64,000 nt of DNA, from positions 2,361,497-2,425,496 of the forward strand of contig NC_060111.1 of the NCBI RefSeq assembly GCF_021155765.1, written 5' to 3'. The notes under the pieces are model-generated. The model did not search any database and was not told where the DNA came from. It saw only the letters and a list, made by a program, of their open reading frames with translations. Position 1 is the stretch's first letter, and every line of letters begins with the position of its first letter. Both the position numbers and the translations under genes were made by a program. Origin of the DNA: Diprion similis (lineage: Eukaryota; Arthropoda; Insecta; Hymenoptera; Diprionidae). Of this stretch, positions 52,602 through 64,000 are shown one piece after another.

Positions 52602-55600
52602 ATGACATCGACACAAGTAAGTTAAACGCAGTTGCCATTGTCGTGATAAATGTTTATGCACTGACTCGGTTAAATGCATTTACAGTTAAAAATTATCAAT
52701 TGTTCAATGTTTCAGATCGACAGAATTCTCAATCTATACAAATCCGTGGTGATAAACCCGGCACTATCCGACGCGAGAATTTTAGACGTGAATACAAATG
52801 GTGTAGTCGTTCAAAGTTCTTGGACGCAGAGAAATCTAGATAGACGTGCGACTCAAAGATTTACTCAGCAACACGTCTTAGATTCAGGCCTTAATAAAAT
52901 CTCTGAAACCTTTCCTATCGACGTAACAACAGAGTAAGAAAACTGAAGTGTCAATATCGATTTGTCAAAGGATTAGTATTCGTTATTTTAAAGCATCTTG
53001 CTTTTTCAAGGATCACCTCGTCGACTACCGAGGACGAGCAGCGTAGAGCAGTACTGCGTCAAGCTACGGTAGACAATGCATCGAAACAATTTATTGAAAT
53101 CTGGGACAGGCAGCATTTGGTGAAAAATTACGACTTGACCGCCCTAGATGTCCATGGTGATATTTATACCGACTGTAAGTATAAATAAAAGCACTAAGTT
53201 ATATATTTCATTGCTTCAAGTGTCAAGACATCATTCATAATTGAATTACTCATTTTTCAGCTGAATTTGGAGCTTTCAATTGGTCACCCGACAAAACCAA
53301 GCTAGTTTACGTAGCTGAAAAGAAGCTTCCCAAGTCTGAACCATTTTATAAAAAAGCATCTCTAAACCCAACATCAAAAGCAAAGTCGAACGATGAAGAA
53401 ACTACCAGGGTACGACTGTTTTTCAATATTTTCAACAAAACATTGTTGAAAAAACTTGAAACCACATTCAAAAGACATTCGAGACATTCTCCTAATATAT
53501 CTGTATTAGAAAAATTTATACTAAGCTTTTGCTGATATTACACGTCCTCACTATCTCTGATTTATTTTTACTGATAACAAGTCTGTTACACATTTCATAG
53601 ATGGTGAGATTGTTGATAATTATCAGATACGACAGTCTAATTTCAAATAATTATAATTTGATCAAGTCGATATTATTTCATCGGAATATTCAAGAGCCTT
53701 TTACTCAAAGTTAGTTTGAAGAAAATAGCATATAATTTTTTTATTTCACAAATTGAATCACATATTTACAAATGCATGAAGATGTTGCACTTGTACTCGT
53801 GATTTTGTGACGATCCCTGACATAATTTTCCTCAAATCCTTATTTTTCTTCTCTTTAAAAAGTAAATCTTACGTTTTAATTACAGGGGAACGAGTATTTG
53901 TATAAGCCGCATTGGGGAGAGCGATTAGTTGGCAAACATCGACCTGTAGTCGTGATTTTAGATACAGAGGCAGATACGATTACGACTCTGTCTGGTGTCC
54001 CAGATTATCTTTCTCCCGGACAACCTCAATGGACTCCGGACGGGCAGGGCGTTGTTGGTGTAGCCTGGAAACATGAGCCGCGATACTTGGGTCTCATTTC
54101 ATGTACTAACAGGGAATCGTGGATATTTCATCTGAAGGATGGACAATACAGTTAGTTAATTGATTCTCAAATAATCGATTCATCTGCTCATTCTATCGGA
54201 AAGCACAACATTAATTTTTTGTTTTTTATTCCAAATTCTAATATAGCCGAGTTATCAGCCAACAACTGCGCTGTACGGTCACCACGTTTCAGCCCCGACG
54301 GAAAGTATCTAATATGGCTAGAGAGACAGGCTGGTGGACCACACCACAATGCTCAAAGATTGATGCGCAAGGAATGGTCCAGCACTGTGACTACGGTTCG
54401 ATTCTTTGTTACTTTGTAGCACTTTCTCTGATCTAACTTCAAAAAATTAGTCAATTTACAATGAAACTTGTAACTAAAAGTTGAAATTCTTTTTCAGCCT
54501 GAAATTTTGGTTGACGTGATCAACATCAGCATTACAATAAACGATGAGAAGCAATTTTATGGACTCTACAATCAATCTTTGCCTTTACGTTGCTGGAGTA
54601 ATGATTCTAAATATTTATTTCTCAGCACAGCCCAGCGTGCAAATACAAAATCTTACATCGTAAATATAGGTTGGACAATTATTATAATAGTAAAACTTAA
54701 AGTTGTAGTTCACTTTCTGTATGATCAGTAAAATTTTCATCAATCTTATTGGTTACAGAGGCAAAAAGTATTATTGAAATTGTCAACGATACAAGTAGCT
54801 TGTCTATACTGGACGTGAAAAATGACGTCATTACATTTGTCCGAACTTCTCTTGTCGAACCAACCAGACTTGCCGTTGGGCGGTTTAATCCAGCCGCAAC
54901 GCAGCTAGGAAATATTGAACGAGTAGAAATTACTGTACCTCTACAAATCGAGGGTTTAGAGAACCTGAAGTATGAATTCATTGAACATTTGTACGACAAT
55001 AACGACGAAGTCAGTAAGTAGACACACTTGTAAACCTATTGATTTATGTCACTAGGCCAATATCTCACCGATCGCATGTTTGTTCTTTTCACAATCAACA
55101 GAACAGTTCAACTCGATATACTTTGGCCCTAAAACTGGAGACGCCGCATCAACACCTCTGATAGTAACACCGCATGGCGGGCCACATTCGTCGTACGCGA
55201 ATTCTTTCTCAGTGGAGAATACAGTTTTAGGTCTTCTCGGTTAGTAGCATAATTCCCAGTTGCATTACGTTAGTTTGGCGCCAAGAATCACATTAATGTT
55301 GTTGTTATTAAAATATTACGATATTCGCAGGTTTTGGAATATTGCAAGTTAATTTCCGTGGATCGACTGGAATGGGTTCGAAAAATGTCGAGTTCCTGCA
55401 AGGTAAAGTTGGAGCAGCAGATACCTTGGACTGTGTGAGTGCTACTCGAGAAGCATTAGAGAAATACCCGTGGCTCGATGCCTCGCGTATGGGACTTTCC
55501 GGAGGATCTCACGGAGGCTTTTTAGTAGCTCATTTAAGTGGTCAATATCCCGTAAGTTGTCGCCTATCCATGCTGTATCGATAGATAGATACTTCAACTT

Positions 55601-56476
55601 CGACGAAACTAGTTTCTAAAAATATGAACACTTTTATATTTTCTGCTACTTTTAGAACCTGTACAAATCAGTAGTAGCAAGAAATCCAGTGATCGATATT
55701 GCAGCTATGTTCACGATATCGGATATCCCAGATTGGTAAGAATAACGATCACTACTTTTCTTAAACAATAATAATTTGATGATATTGGGCCATTACTTCT
55801 AGCCGAAATACACTCTCAGAAGAAGAAAGAATCTCATATTTGCAATTCCTGTAAGCCTAGCATTACTCATAGATGATATATGCGTGTACGAATTGGAATA
55901 CAAAAATAACATGAACCCCTAAGGGATATGTTTAAGACTTTTAGGCCAACGCAAATTCTGTGCAAAAATCCTAAAATCAAGTAATTGTTCCTTTCGTGAA
56001 AGACATGTTACTTATCTAAGGTTTCAATCAATCTACAGGTGTCCAGCTGTCACAGGCTTTCCCTACCATGAATCCGTCCCACAACCGCTGGGTACAGAAA
56101 TGTTTATCAAAATGTTTGAAAGTTCACCGATCATACATGCGGATAAAGTTAGAGCACCTACGTTGATGCTGATTGGAACTAATGACCTACGCGTGCCATC
56201 GTCACAAGGAAAACTTTGGTATCAACGACTTAAAGCGATCAACGTTGTAACCAAGTACGTATACATGAAGATTTTTTTGATAATCATCGCTATGCTACAC
56301 GTCCTAAATTAAAAATTCCTAAATCTAAAATTCGATATGAAAATGTTATTCAATTTTTCTTAAGGATGCTGGTTTACGAGGACAATCATCAACTGACTTC
56401 TGGTCCGGTAGAAATCGATAATATTATTAATACAGCTTTGTGGCACCTGGAACACGTTACTGCTAAGACCAGCTAA
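52602..56476 (+). CDS. Apeh: Acylaminoacyl-peptidase (acylamino-acid-releasing enzyme)
   Basis: Cytosolic serine peptidase of the prolyl oligopeptidase family (S9C) that removes N-acylated residues from short peptides. Exons: 52602-52616, 52716-52933, 53011-53174, 53261-53409, 53886-54150, 54247-54395, 54498-54669, 54759-55013, 55102-55239, 55331-55551, 55656-55735, 56039-56254, 56365-56476; 717 aa against 732 in human. The N-terminal part is the beta-propeller (FNWSPDKTKLVYVAE, RSPRFSPDGKYLIWLE). The C-terminal hydrolase has the oxyanion block TPHGGPHSSY, NFRGSTGMG, the nucleophile GLSGGSHGGF (Ser), the acid Asp in IGTNDLRVP, and the catalytic His in YEDNHQLTSGP. All three catalytic residues are present, so the enzyme should be active. 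The first exon codes only five residues. Intron phases agree at all twelve junctions. Confidence 0.97.
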
Positions 56477-58575
56477 AATGTCGAAACACGGTGAGTGTGT
56501 ATAATTTTTCAATTTTGGAAGAAAGTGATAATTCACTGTTGTTCTGAAAACTTTTTCAGAATATTGTCTAACTCTTCCAACAAAATTCAGTTGCATGCTG
56601 TGACAGAAATAAGATACAAATATCGTTTATCTTCCACAGTGTGCGTAATACGACAGATGGTCAAAGTTTGCGACATAAACTTTCGTGATTTTTACAAAGG
56701 TATCGTATAAGAAACAAATGCACAATACGAAATTTTATATTTACAATAATATTATAACATAGATACTGTTTCTTTCACTGAATATACATAATCGATATAT
56801 AGGTAGATCGATGTATTCTTTATACGAAGTGTACTCACTCTGTGGCACACTTGGACATTTTTTATCTGATATACAAATATTACATAATAATTATTCTATA
56901 AAAATAAGTAGAAATTGTTATATGTTTAAATATTGTGTTAACTATAAAATAACCAGAGATGTATTTGGCTGTTATACTAATTCGTTACCCCTCCTTGAAA
57001 CATGCACTAGTTTTGAGATTCCTATTGTACCAGAATTTTTATTTAACTTGTATATATATATCCCTATGTGTATCACAGTTATTTGAAAGATTGGTTTATC
57101 CTCGATAAAATGTATTTTCAAACTTTTATCTTGGTCCATTGTTAATGAGACTCTTTTAACTTGACATAGGCTTAAGATTAACTAATAAATTCGTTAACGA
57201 CCGCATCAAAATTCATGGCACTTTGTATCTAAAAAAGGCAGTACCGTTTTCTGTTCTTGTTGTTTTTTTGTTTGTATTTTTTTTTTTAATACTTTCCACT
57301 GTTACAGAATGTCAAACAAATTGTTTATGCAAAATTTTAGTATATGTAACAAAAGGCAAGTTTTGCTAAAGAAGGTTGTAGGTCGCAGATTTATTTCGTA
57401 ACGAATTATTGAATAATAAGAATTTTTTCCCGCTGAAGATGAAAAATGAAAAATAATAATAATAATAATACAAACCGTAATTTCGTTAACTTTTTTTAAG
57501 GTAATTAATTTGTATTCAAAATGGAAAAAAAATTATGGCCAGTGTGTTTTTAATGCATACTTGCTAAGCAGCAAATATATACATAACGAACAAAAAAAAA
57601 AAAATTATAAGTACTGTTAGTCAATAGCATCGAAATGTCAGGGTTAAATACATAGATGTAGATAAAAATTGATGAATAACTTCACAAATGACCGCACGAA
57701 ACTTGTTTTGTGGTAAACAATTTACTCGGATGATGCAAAATATTTAAACTATCGAAGTTGCGGTCTGTATACGCTTCATATTTTCTATCGCAGTAAATTT
57801 GATCAAATATTATTTTAAATTCATAGTATAAAAATAATTGAAAACTATCACATTAGAGATTCTGTACTTCAGTATGTACGCAGTTATTCGTATTGTTAAA
57901 TAGAGGTTGGCTGATGGTTGCCGTATTTACAATTTTCCCATTTTGTGAATGCAGGAAATGGCTTTAGTATAACTAAAAATATACGTGATTTAGAAGATCC
58001 TAATTTCCTATCAAAATCATATTTTTAATTCACTTATTATTTGCAAAGCCAACCAATTATCACACGAAATACAACATGCGAGTGTAAATATTATATTTTA
58101 GTCTCACTCTCATTGCCAATATTCTATCACACGTCAAATTTCTATTGCCAGTGTCCGTGTGTCAGATTTATCTAGCATTCAGGAGAAAAAATAACACAAT
58201 TTTCAAAATGAACTCAATCAAAAGTATGGTAATATTTTACCAATACTTGAGGGGAAAAAAAAAAAAAAAAAAATTAAAAAAAAAATAATTGTTTCTTTGT
58301 ACATTTATGTTGTCTATGAAAACATTATCGTTGTAAAAAATATTGCATTGAAAATCAATCGTACGCTGCGCAAAGCATCGAAGGTGGTTTTAAAAATTGT
58401 TCAACATTTCTCAAAAATCAAAAAATCGTTTTTTTGTTTGGCACGAAATTCCGACTGAGATATTCACGTTAATTTTCCGCTTCCATACTTGTCTAATAGT
58501 CAGTTGCTCTGACGATATGAACAGATGTCTACAAATGTAAATAAAAGTTTCACTTTCTTACGCAGATAAAAAAAA
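56477..58575. other. Convergent 3' spacer between APEH and the CUB/LDLa gene
   Basis: 2.1 kb of very AT-rich DNA holding the two 3' UTRs. No coding frame or repeat element beyond short A/T runs (for example 58256-58285) is supported. Confidence 0.6.
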
Positions 58576-59871
58576 TTACGTAGTAGTTCCAGCTACAGTT
58601 GGATCAGGAAAGAGTGAATCGTAACTTGGAGGTAAATCCTTGTCCTGAACAGGTCGCGTCGTTGGTTCATGTAATATTGGCGCACTGGGAACATTCGACT
58701 GACTGTTGACATCCTGTATTCTCAAGTCTAAGGGTTGAGAATTTGCCCTGTCAATGTTTGGTCCAGCACAGTCAGGAGACCAACACAATTTTTTATTCTT
58801 TCGACAAGCCCACAAACACGTGAGAAATAATAAGAAGGCAAAAATGATCGTGCCCACGGCACCCATGGTCACCTTTGCACCAGAGGTGCCTTCGGCAGGG
58901 GTTTCACAACCAGCCTCATCCAGGCAATTGTCAAAGGCACAATTTTTATTACCATCGCAGTAATAACCTCCCCATATGCACGTGTTGTTGGTATTTGGTG
59001 GATATTTACTTGGATCGTTAACTTTGTTGCATTCTGTGAAACAAGAAAGTACTTAAGATTCCTACTTTTGTTACTGTTTAAGTATCAAGTAAAGTAAGAA
59101 GAAAATTGAGTTTTCATTCGATAAAAAATCACCTTTGTAAGGCGTGTAGGCGATGCTAATATCCAGATATTCGCCGGGCAGTAATCTTTCTTTGGAGACG
59201 AATATATGAGTCTCCAGTATTCCCTTGGGACTTTTAAATTCCAATTTTTCCAATGATGCGGAATTTGGTGTTTCCCCACTTTTGTGGGAACTTCTATCTC
59301 TCCAATTAAATGTACCGCAAAACTTACGGCTTCTTCCACCCGCTTCCTCGAACTGATAAAATAATCTCTTTAATCTTTCTCAAACAGTTTGCAGAACTAT
59401 CTTGCGATAATTAAGATTTACCTGAATGTAATCTATGCAATTCTTTGTTCCATCGATTGGGTTAGTTCCGTTGGTTCGAAACGACATTTCCTGTACAACG
59501 GCAAACAAGCCTATATGACGGTTTGCAGTTTTGAAAACAAATTTACATGTTTTATCGAACGTGATCTCTGCCCATCGATCGAACATGTGGTCAGGTTTAA
59601 TGATTACAGCTGAATCGTCACTGTTAGGTAATTTATTAGTTTTTGTCTTGCCCAGAGGGTTGCAAATATCTTCACTTTCCATCGGATCTGGAAGTAAATT
59701 TAGGTTATGTATGTAATTTCATGTAAAAATTCCCGCTTATCGTTTAGTTTTCTTTCAGATTAATCATCTTTATTCAGGCAAATACTTACAGCTTGTACGA
59801 TAGGCGGACGAATCAGTCGCGATAAGCACCAACATCACACAAATTATTATTATGACACACAGTTTCCGCAT
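58576..59871 (-). CDS. Single-pass membrane protein with CUB-like and LDLa-like domains and a PPSY tail
   Basis: Exons: 59790-59871, 59422-59687, 59133-59352, 58576-59033; 341 aa. A signal peptide (MRKLCVIIIICVMLVLIAT) is followed by a Cys-containing CUB-like region across exons 2-3 (CNPLGK..., DRWAEITF, FCGTFNWRD). Exon 4 begins with an LDL-receptor class A-like module (CIWGGYYCDGNKNCAFDNC), then one transmembrane helix (GAVGTIIFAFLLFLTCLWAC) with a basic stop (RKNKK), and a cytoplasmic tail with LPPSYDSLF, a PY motif of the kind bound by Nedd4-type WW domains. Type I topology: ectodomain out. I do not recognise an ortholog; an uncharacterised insect surface receptor or co-receptor is likely. 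Phases match at all junctions. Confidence 0.75.
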
Positions 59872-60267
59872 TTTTATCGAACTGTCAAATACTAAACGCA
59901 TGACTAAACGTCACTGCGAGTCACAGCCAGCTAAACGCGGAATAATACCCCCATTTCAGAGTATCATTATGAGTATTTCACGAGTGGAGATACCCGAAAA
60001 CACTTTAGACCTGCGCCGAATGTTGGTAAAGATGGTTATTTTCTTTACCAACGAGTAGCCGTAAAGGTTTTACGAAATGCCACAGCGACGCTAAATTCTC
60101 CGATTCAACAGCATAACATAACCTCTTAATACTATCTGTCAAGCGACAGCTACACGTGGTGTATTAAATCACGGTAAATGATTGAAATTAACAATATAGA
60201 AAACGAATATTTTTCCCGCAATCAGGTGACGTAAATTCGAGATCAGGAGTTTCATTGGGTTGTCATA
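59872..60267. promoter_or_regulatory. Bidirectional promoter region
   Basis: 396 bp between two diverging start codons (59871 minus, 60268 plus). Both genes probably start transcription here. No specific box was identified. Confidence 0.5.
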
Positions 60268-63200
60268 ATGGAGGAGGGAAGTAATATCGACCTAAGCTTT
60301 GTTCAGAGACAATTTCTCGCCTGTACGCCAATAAACAAACTGAGATGGAACGTGAGTACATAATTGCAATTTTCTCAAACTTAATTCTATGAGTACTTTA
60401 AGGCTGTAAAAAAAATAGCAGAGAAAGTAGATAATTTTTTAGCAACTTATATAAGTTTGCCAGAAATGCTAGCAACTCTTGTTTGCACGAGGAAAACTGA
60501 AGAAGCAAGGTAGAATGGTATAATTCACTGAATTAAAATTAATGCCAAAATCAAATCATGCGACTTACCAAATCTGCAGACTGCTAGGTGCATTTGGCAT
60601 TTTATTGCACAGCTGAAATTTGAAAAGAATAAACTGTAAGCAGAGGTTCAACTATTGTGAAAGTCTCTCAAGACAAGATGTGTAAAAAAAACTGTTGAAG
60701 ATTATTTTTCTGTTGACAAGAAAATCTTACCACGTTAACTGCTCTCAAAGATTCGTTTTTATCCCTCCGCATCACTTGGAAGTATTCTATTCCACTCATA
60801 AGCAGCACTTGCACTTTTTTCACTCCAACTTCAAAGATTTAAATGTGTGAAATTTATAGATATACTTGACTTTTAAACTGGATCACATTTTTGCGCGACA
60901 ATCGGTAATTAACTGTGAATACAAAAACGTTTGAATGCATTCACGCAATTATTAACGCTGATTTTATAAAAACGAAAACAAACGACGTTCAAAACTGACA
61001 CCTACACCCTTCGTAGACGATAAACAACGCGTTAATAACGAGTAATCACTTTTTTCTTCACAAGAATATAAACCTTTCACTTATATCACATCACCACTTT
61101 TCCGGAAACAATCAACTACATACCTAACGATTATAATATTACGCGAAAAAAAAAGTCGCGTCACGCCTGAACTTGGCTGCACACGAAAGTTATATATTTA
61201 GGAATTATCGGTACAAGCCGGTGTTACGTGTTAATATTTATGAACACTATTTATTGTTCAGTGTTCATGTTACTGACAAATAACAAACCGACAAATGCAT
61301 GAGAAAGAAATAAGATTCATGAAATCGTTACCGATATATTCTCAACTGCACATCGATCGTCAATTTGTTTTTCTTAGAGTCACCTCAACACACCAAACTT
61401 GCTGAAACTACACCACGCGATTAATACGTTTTTGACTGAGAACGATTACTTACTCACTTTAATTACTTTAATTACTTTAATTCTTTGCCTGGAACCGAAA
61501 CCTGACGTGTGAAAACTACCGTACATTTAATAATATTGAGAGTAAAAATGCGGATCCGACGCCGACACAGACCTGAACTTGTCGACGCTCCGAACTAAAC
61601 TGCCGCGCGTCGGCACTTGTTTCGGGGGGCAAACGCTGTAAGATCTTCTTTTGTTTATCGTTCGCTGATTCTTGAGCGTATGCGAGCGTATCGATTCTCG
61701 TCTAATTTCAGACTCGTTGGCTCGCAAGAGCGCGCCAATTACAATTTTTATTAGAACTTGCATTCATTGACTGGGGCTTTTGGTCCGCTTGAAAGTATGT
61801 ATATTCGTAGTATATAAGATGAAATATACGCATATACACATATTTAATTCTATTCCAGCAAGATTACGAAGCGATTTCAGAAGGCTGATCTTCTATACGA
61901 TGATTAGGGGGAAACAGATGAATTAACTCTCGCATTATCAAAAATCACTGTTGCTATCGTAATTTAAAAGTTGAACTTTTAAATGACTCAATAAATTCAA
62001 TCAGTCGCGTTTCGAATTAGTGATTTTTATTTCAGAATTTTAGCAACGATACAACTACAGAGATAATCGCAGCAATGAATCCAGAAATGCAAAAAAAGAT
62101 TTTACAAAAAACTGTGAATACCGAACTTGTAAAGAAATATCCGATAAAACGATCTTACCAAAAAGCATTTTTGAAACAGCTGATTAACGAGGTTTGCGCA
62201 ATGTTTAATCGATCATGAATATCACTTCTAGTAGAGCGTTAGAGTTGTGATTGAAGGAACATGTCTTTTTTGTTACTCAGCTGGAAAAACATTGTCACGA
62301 AGTCCACGATGAAGTGTATAGTACTTATTGTGCTTTGGTGTCTTCTGACGACGGAGAGAGTTCGACCCAGTATAGACACTTTTTATATGATGAGAATTCC
62401 ACTTGCACGAATGCTATTACTTTGCAGGAAAGTGTGAGCATTGTTTCGTTAGGCACGACTGGGCTGTGCACTTGGCAGGTAACAATAGGATCGAATCTTG
62501 TAAATCTTGCATAAAAAGTTGCAAATACATACATAGATATATAGTAGCAATGCTGTTTCTTGCAATTGTTTCAAACCAGGCTGGTTTAGGTTTAGCAGAG
62601 TGGTGCATGGAGAACAAGGAAATTCTGAGGGGAAGGACGATACTGGAACTTGGTTGTGGAGTCGGTCTAACTGGTCTTGCAATTATTCGTTCCTGTGCAC
62701 CAAAAGAATACATATTCTCAGACTATCATCCTGCCGTTCTTACAATGCTATGCAGTAACATACTCATTAATTTCCCAACGGCTAACGATTCCCTATCAAA
62801 TTGTCACAAAGACGAAAGTAACATTAATCTAAAAATGCATTGCAATGGAGTAAACATTGACGTTAGATGTTTACCATGGGAAAAAATTAACGATGGCTCA
62901 AATAGGACTGCATGCACTCCTGTCGGCGCTGAAATAATTCTTGCTGCCGATGTCTTGTACGATGATAGCTGTTTTCATAGCCTTGCTTCAGCATTAAAAC
63001 ACCTACTGGGAATAAATGGTACCTACGCAGTAGTCGCTGCTACAATTCGAAATGCAGACACCATATCAAAATTTACAGAGATATTGGGTAAGTAGCCACT
63101 GAAGGTATTGCCAAGTGTTTACAAGTAACATCACCTACGTTTATCACCTACAGAGGCCTATGATTTGGTTTATCACGAAATGAAGCTTCCAGAACGAAAA

Positions 63201-63290
63201 CACTTTATTCGGACGGATGACACGCCTATTCGATTGATGAAAATAGTAAAATCTTCATTTACCGCTAATGACGATAATGTTAAGCTGTAA
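60268..63290 (+). CDS. Eef2kmt: FAM86/EEF2KMT: protein-lysine N-methyltransferase of eEF2
   Basis: Class I SAM-dependent methyltransferase of the METTL21/FAM86 group; the known human enzyme trimethylates a lysine of elongation factor 2. Exons: 60268-60351, 62036-62191, 62281-62478, 62580-63087, 63154-63290; 360 aa against 330 in human. The N-terminal FAM86 domain is seen as SFVQRQFLACTPINKLRW, KYPIKRSYQKAFLKQLINELEKH and ITLQESVSIVSLGTTGLCTWQ. The methyltransferase fold in exon 4 has motif I ILELGCGVGLTGLAI, YIFSDYHPAVL, and AADVLYDDSCF (equivalent of the D-V-L-Y catalytic motif). The large first intron (1.7 kb) is unusual for this neighbourhood. Tail-to-tail with the next gene, 148 bp between stop codons. 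Confidence 0.95.
60352..62035 (+). other. Long first intron of EEF2KMT
   Basis: 1.7 kb without a coding exon for this gene. The stretch 61540-61760 is CpG-enriched and has an open minus-strand frame (78 codons) with no recognisable domain. It may be a separate promoter or an enhancer. The rest is AT-rich. Confidence 0.5.
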
Positions 63291-63438
63291 ACAAGTCATT
63301 TATTATTAAGCTTATAACTATATGATACACAGTCATAAATAATAAAATCTTGTGCAAAAAAAATATATGTATATAAAAGTATTAAATAAAAACTGAACTT
63401 ATTAGCTCAACGACAAACTAAACTTGAGATAATATAAC

Positions 63439-64000
63439 TTAAAACCATTTTTTTTTGTGACGTTTTAGCTTCAATTCAGTCTCATCTACATCCTTGTCGG
63501 CATCCTTCTTATGGTTTTTCTTTACTTTTTTTTCTTTTACTTTGTCCTTCAATTTTTCCTTCTTAGTAATAGGCAAACTTTGTAAGTCATTGCTGCCGCA
63601 CATCGTCAGATCAGCCTTGCTTTTGGCTGAAATATCGAAGGATTGCTATGTAATTGAAAATAATGAATAAATTTTATCGGCTAGATATAACAACGATCAA
63701 CAGTTCATACCAGCAAATATTCCCATTTGCTCATTGATGCTGCGATCCTCCTCAACTTCCCTGCGACGATCCATCTCAAGGCACTCAACGATTTCGTTAC
63801 GCCGTTCCACAATATCCACCAATCTGTATTAGCATTAGATAGAGTTACTACTGACCAACATTGCGAAATTGATTCGTTACAAGTAGTAGATAGGTATCGT
63901 TTTCAAACCTCTGTATTAGCACTTCTTCTCGTTGCTTATCGGAGTCTGTTTTGGTTGCTTCTGGCTGACTCATAAGGCACCGAATTTGATACTCTACATC
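63439..64000 (-). CDS. MICAL/EHBP1-type protein, C-terminal end (bMERB domain), partial
   Basis: Three exons: 63909-64000 (continues beyond the window), 63711-63823 and 63439-63626. They read on without a break: SDKQREEVLIQR, then LVDIVERRNEIVECLEMDRR with EVEEDRS, and a lysine-rich tail ending LKLKRHKKKWF. The middle part matches the last helix of bMERB domains (Rab-binding, as in MICAL, MICAL-like and EHBP1 proteins), where the typical wording is a LVxxVExRxxLVxxLExxRxxExEED pattern. The tail is strongly basic. Only the C-terminus is here, so which member of the family it is cannot be settled. Phases match at both junctions. Confidence 0.65.

Noticed and set aside
61527..61763. 78-codon minus-strand frame in EEF2KMT intron 1
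   Set aside because: No domain and no convincing splice ends; CpG-enriched stretch noted instead.
62403..62579. In-frame extension of the EEF2KMT exon 4 to the left
   Set aside because: A different frame there (62281-62478) encodes the conserved FAM86 block and ends at a consensus donor, so exon 4 starts at the acceptor before 62580.

Overview
The window is eukaryotic nuclear DNA and almost certainly comes from an insect. It is AT-rich, its genes are split into many short GT-AG exons, and introns and spacers carry (TA)n microsatellites, poly-T tracts and small inverted-repeat transposons. GGTTAGG strings resembling the insect telomere repeat and compact, paired promoters would suit a hymenopteran (a sawfly-like genome), but that placement is inference. 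No prokaryotic, viral or CRISPR features were seen. All gene models were assembled by hand from splice sites, reading-frame continuity and family motifs; intron phases agree at every junction unless noted.

Layout. 1-2070 (minus): 5' part of an SLC10 family (bile-acid-transporter-like, P3 type) gene that leaves the window on the left. 2.1-8.9 kb: spacer. 8.9-22.8 kb (minus): KIDINS220/ARMS, with ankyrin repeats, a four-helix KAP NTPase, a SAM-like domain and two alternative 3' ends. 22.8-44.3 kb: about 21 kb of repeat-rich DNA without a recognisable gene body. It holds three copies of a MITE, a TA-flanked foldback element, a second repeat family, and possible extra first exons for KIDINS220. 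44.36-45.73 kb (plus): METTL1, tRNA m7G46 methyltransferase. 45.8-51.8 kb (minus): a 19-exon protein of MSP/ASH-type domains, probably CFAP65-like and axonemal. 51.9-52.15 kb (plus): a tiny two-exon ORF. 52.6-56.5 kb (plus): acylaminoacyl-peptidase (APEH). 58.6-59.9 kb (minus): a CUB/LDLa-like single-pass membrane protein. 60.3-63.3 kb (plus): FAM86/EEF2KMT, eEF2 lysine methyltransferase. 63.4-64.0 kb (minus): C-terminal end of a MICAL/EHBP1-type bMERB protein that leaves the window on the right.

The genes do not form one pathway. Several are arranged as head-to-head pairs with short shared promoters (CFAP65-like and small ORF, 167 bp; CUB/LDLa protein and EEF2KMT, 396 bp) or tail-to-tail pairs (EEF2KMT and the MICAL-type gene, 148 bp; METTL1 and CFAP65-like, 117 bp). 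The most interesting points are the two PDZ-ligand C-termini of KIDINS220, two frame breaks in the CFAP65-like gene that only 20-32 nt introns can bridge, the tandem-repeat intron of METTL1, and a MITE family found at (TA)n tracts.
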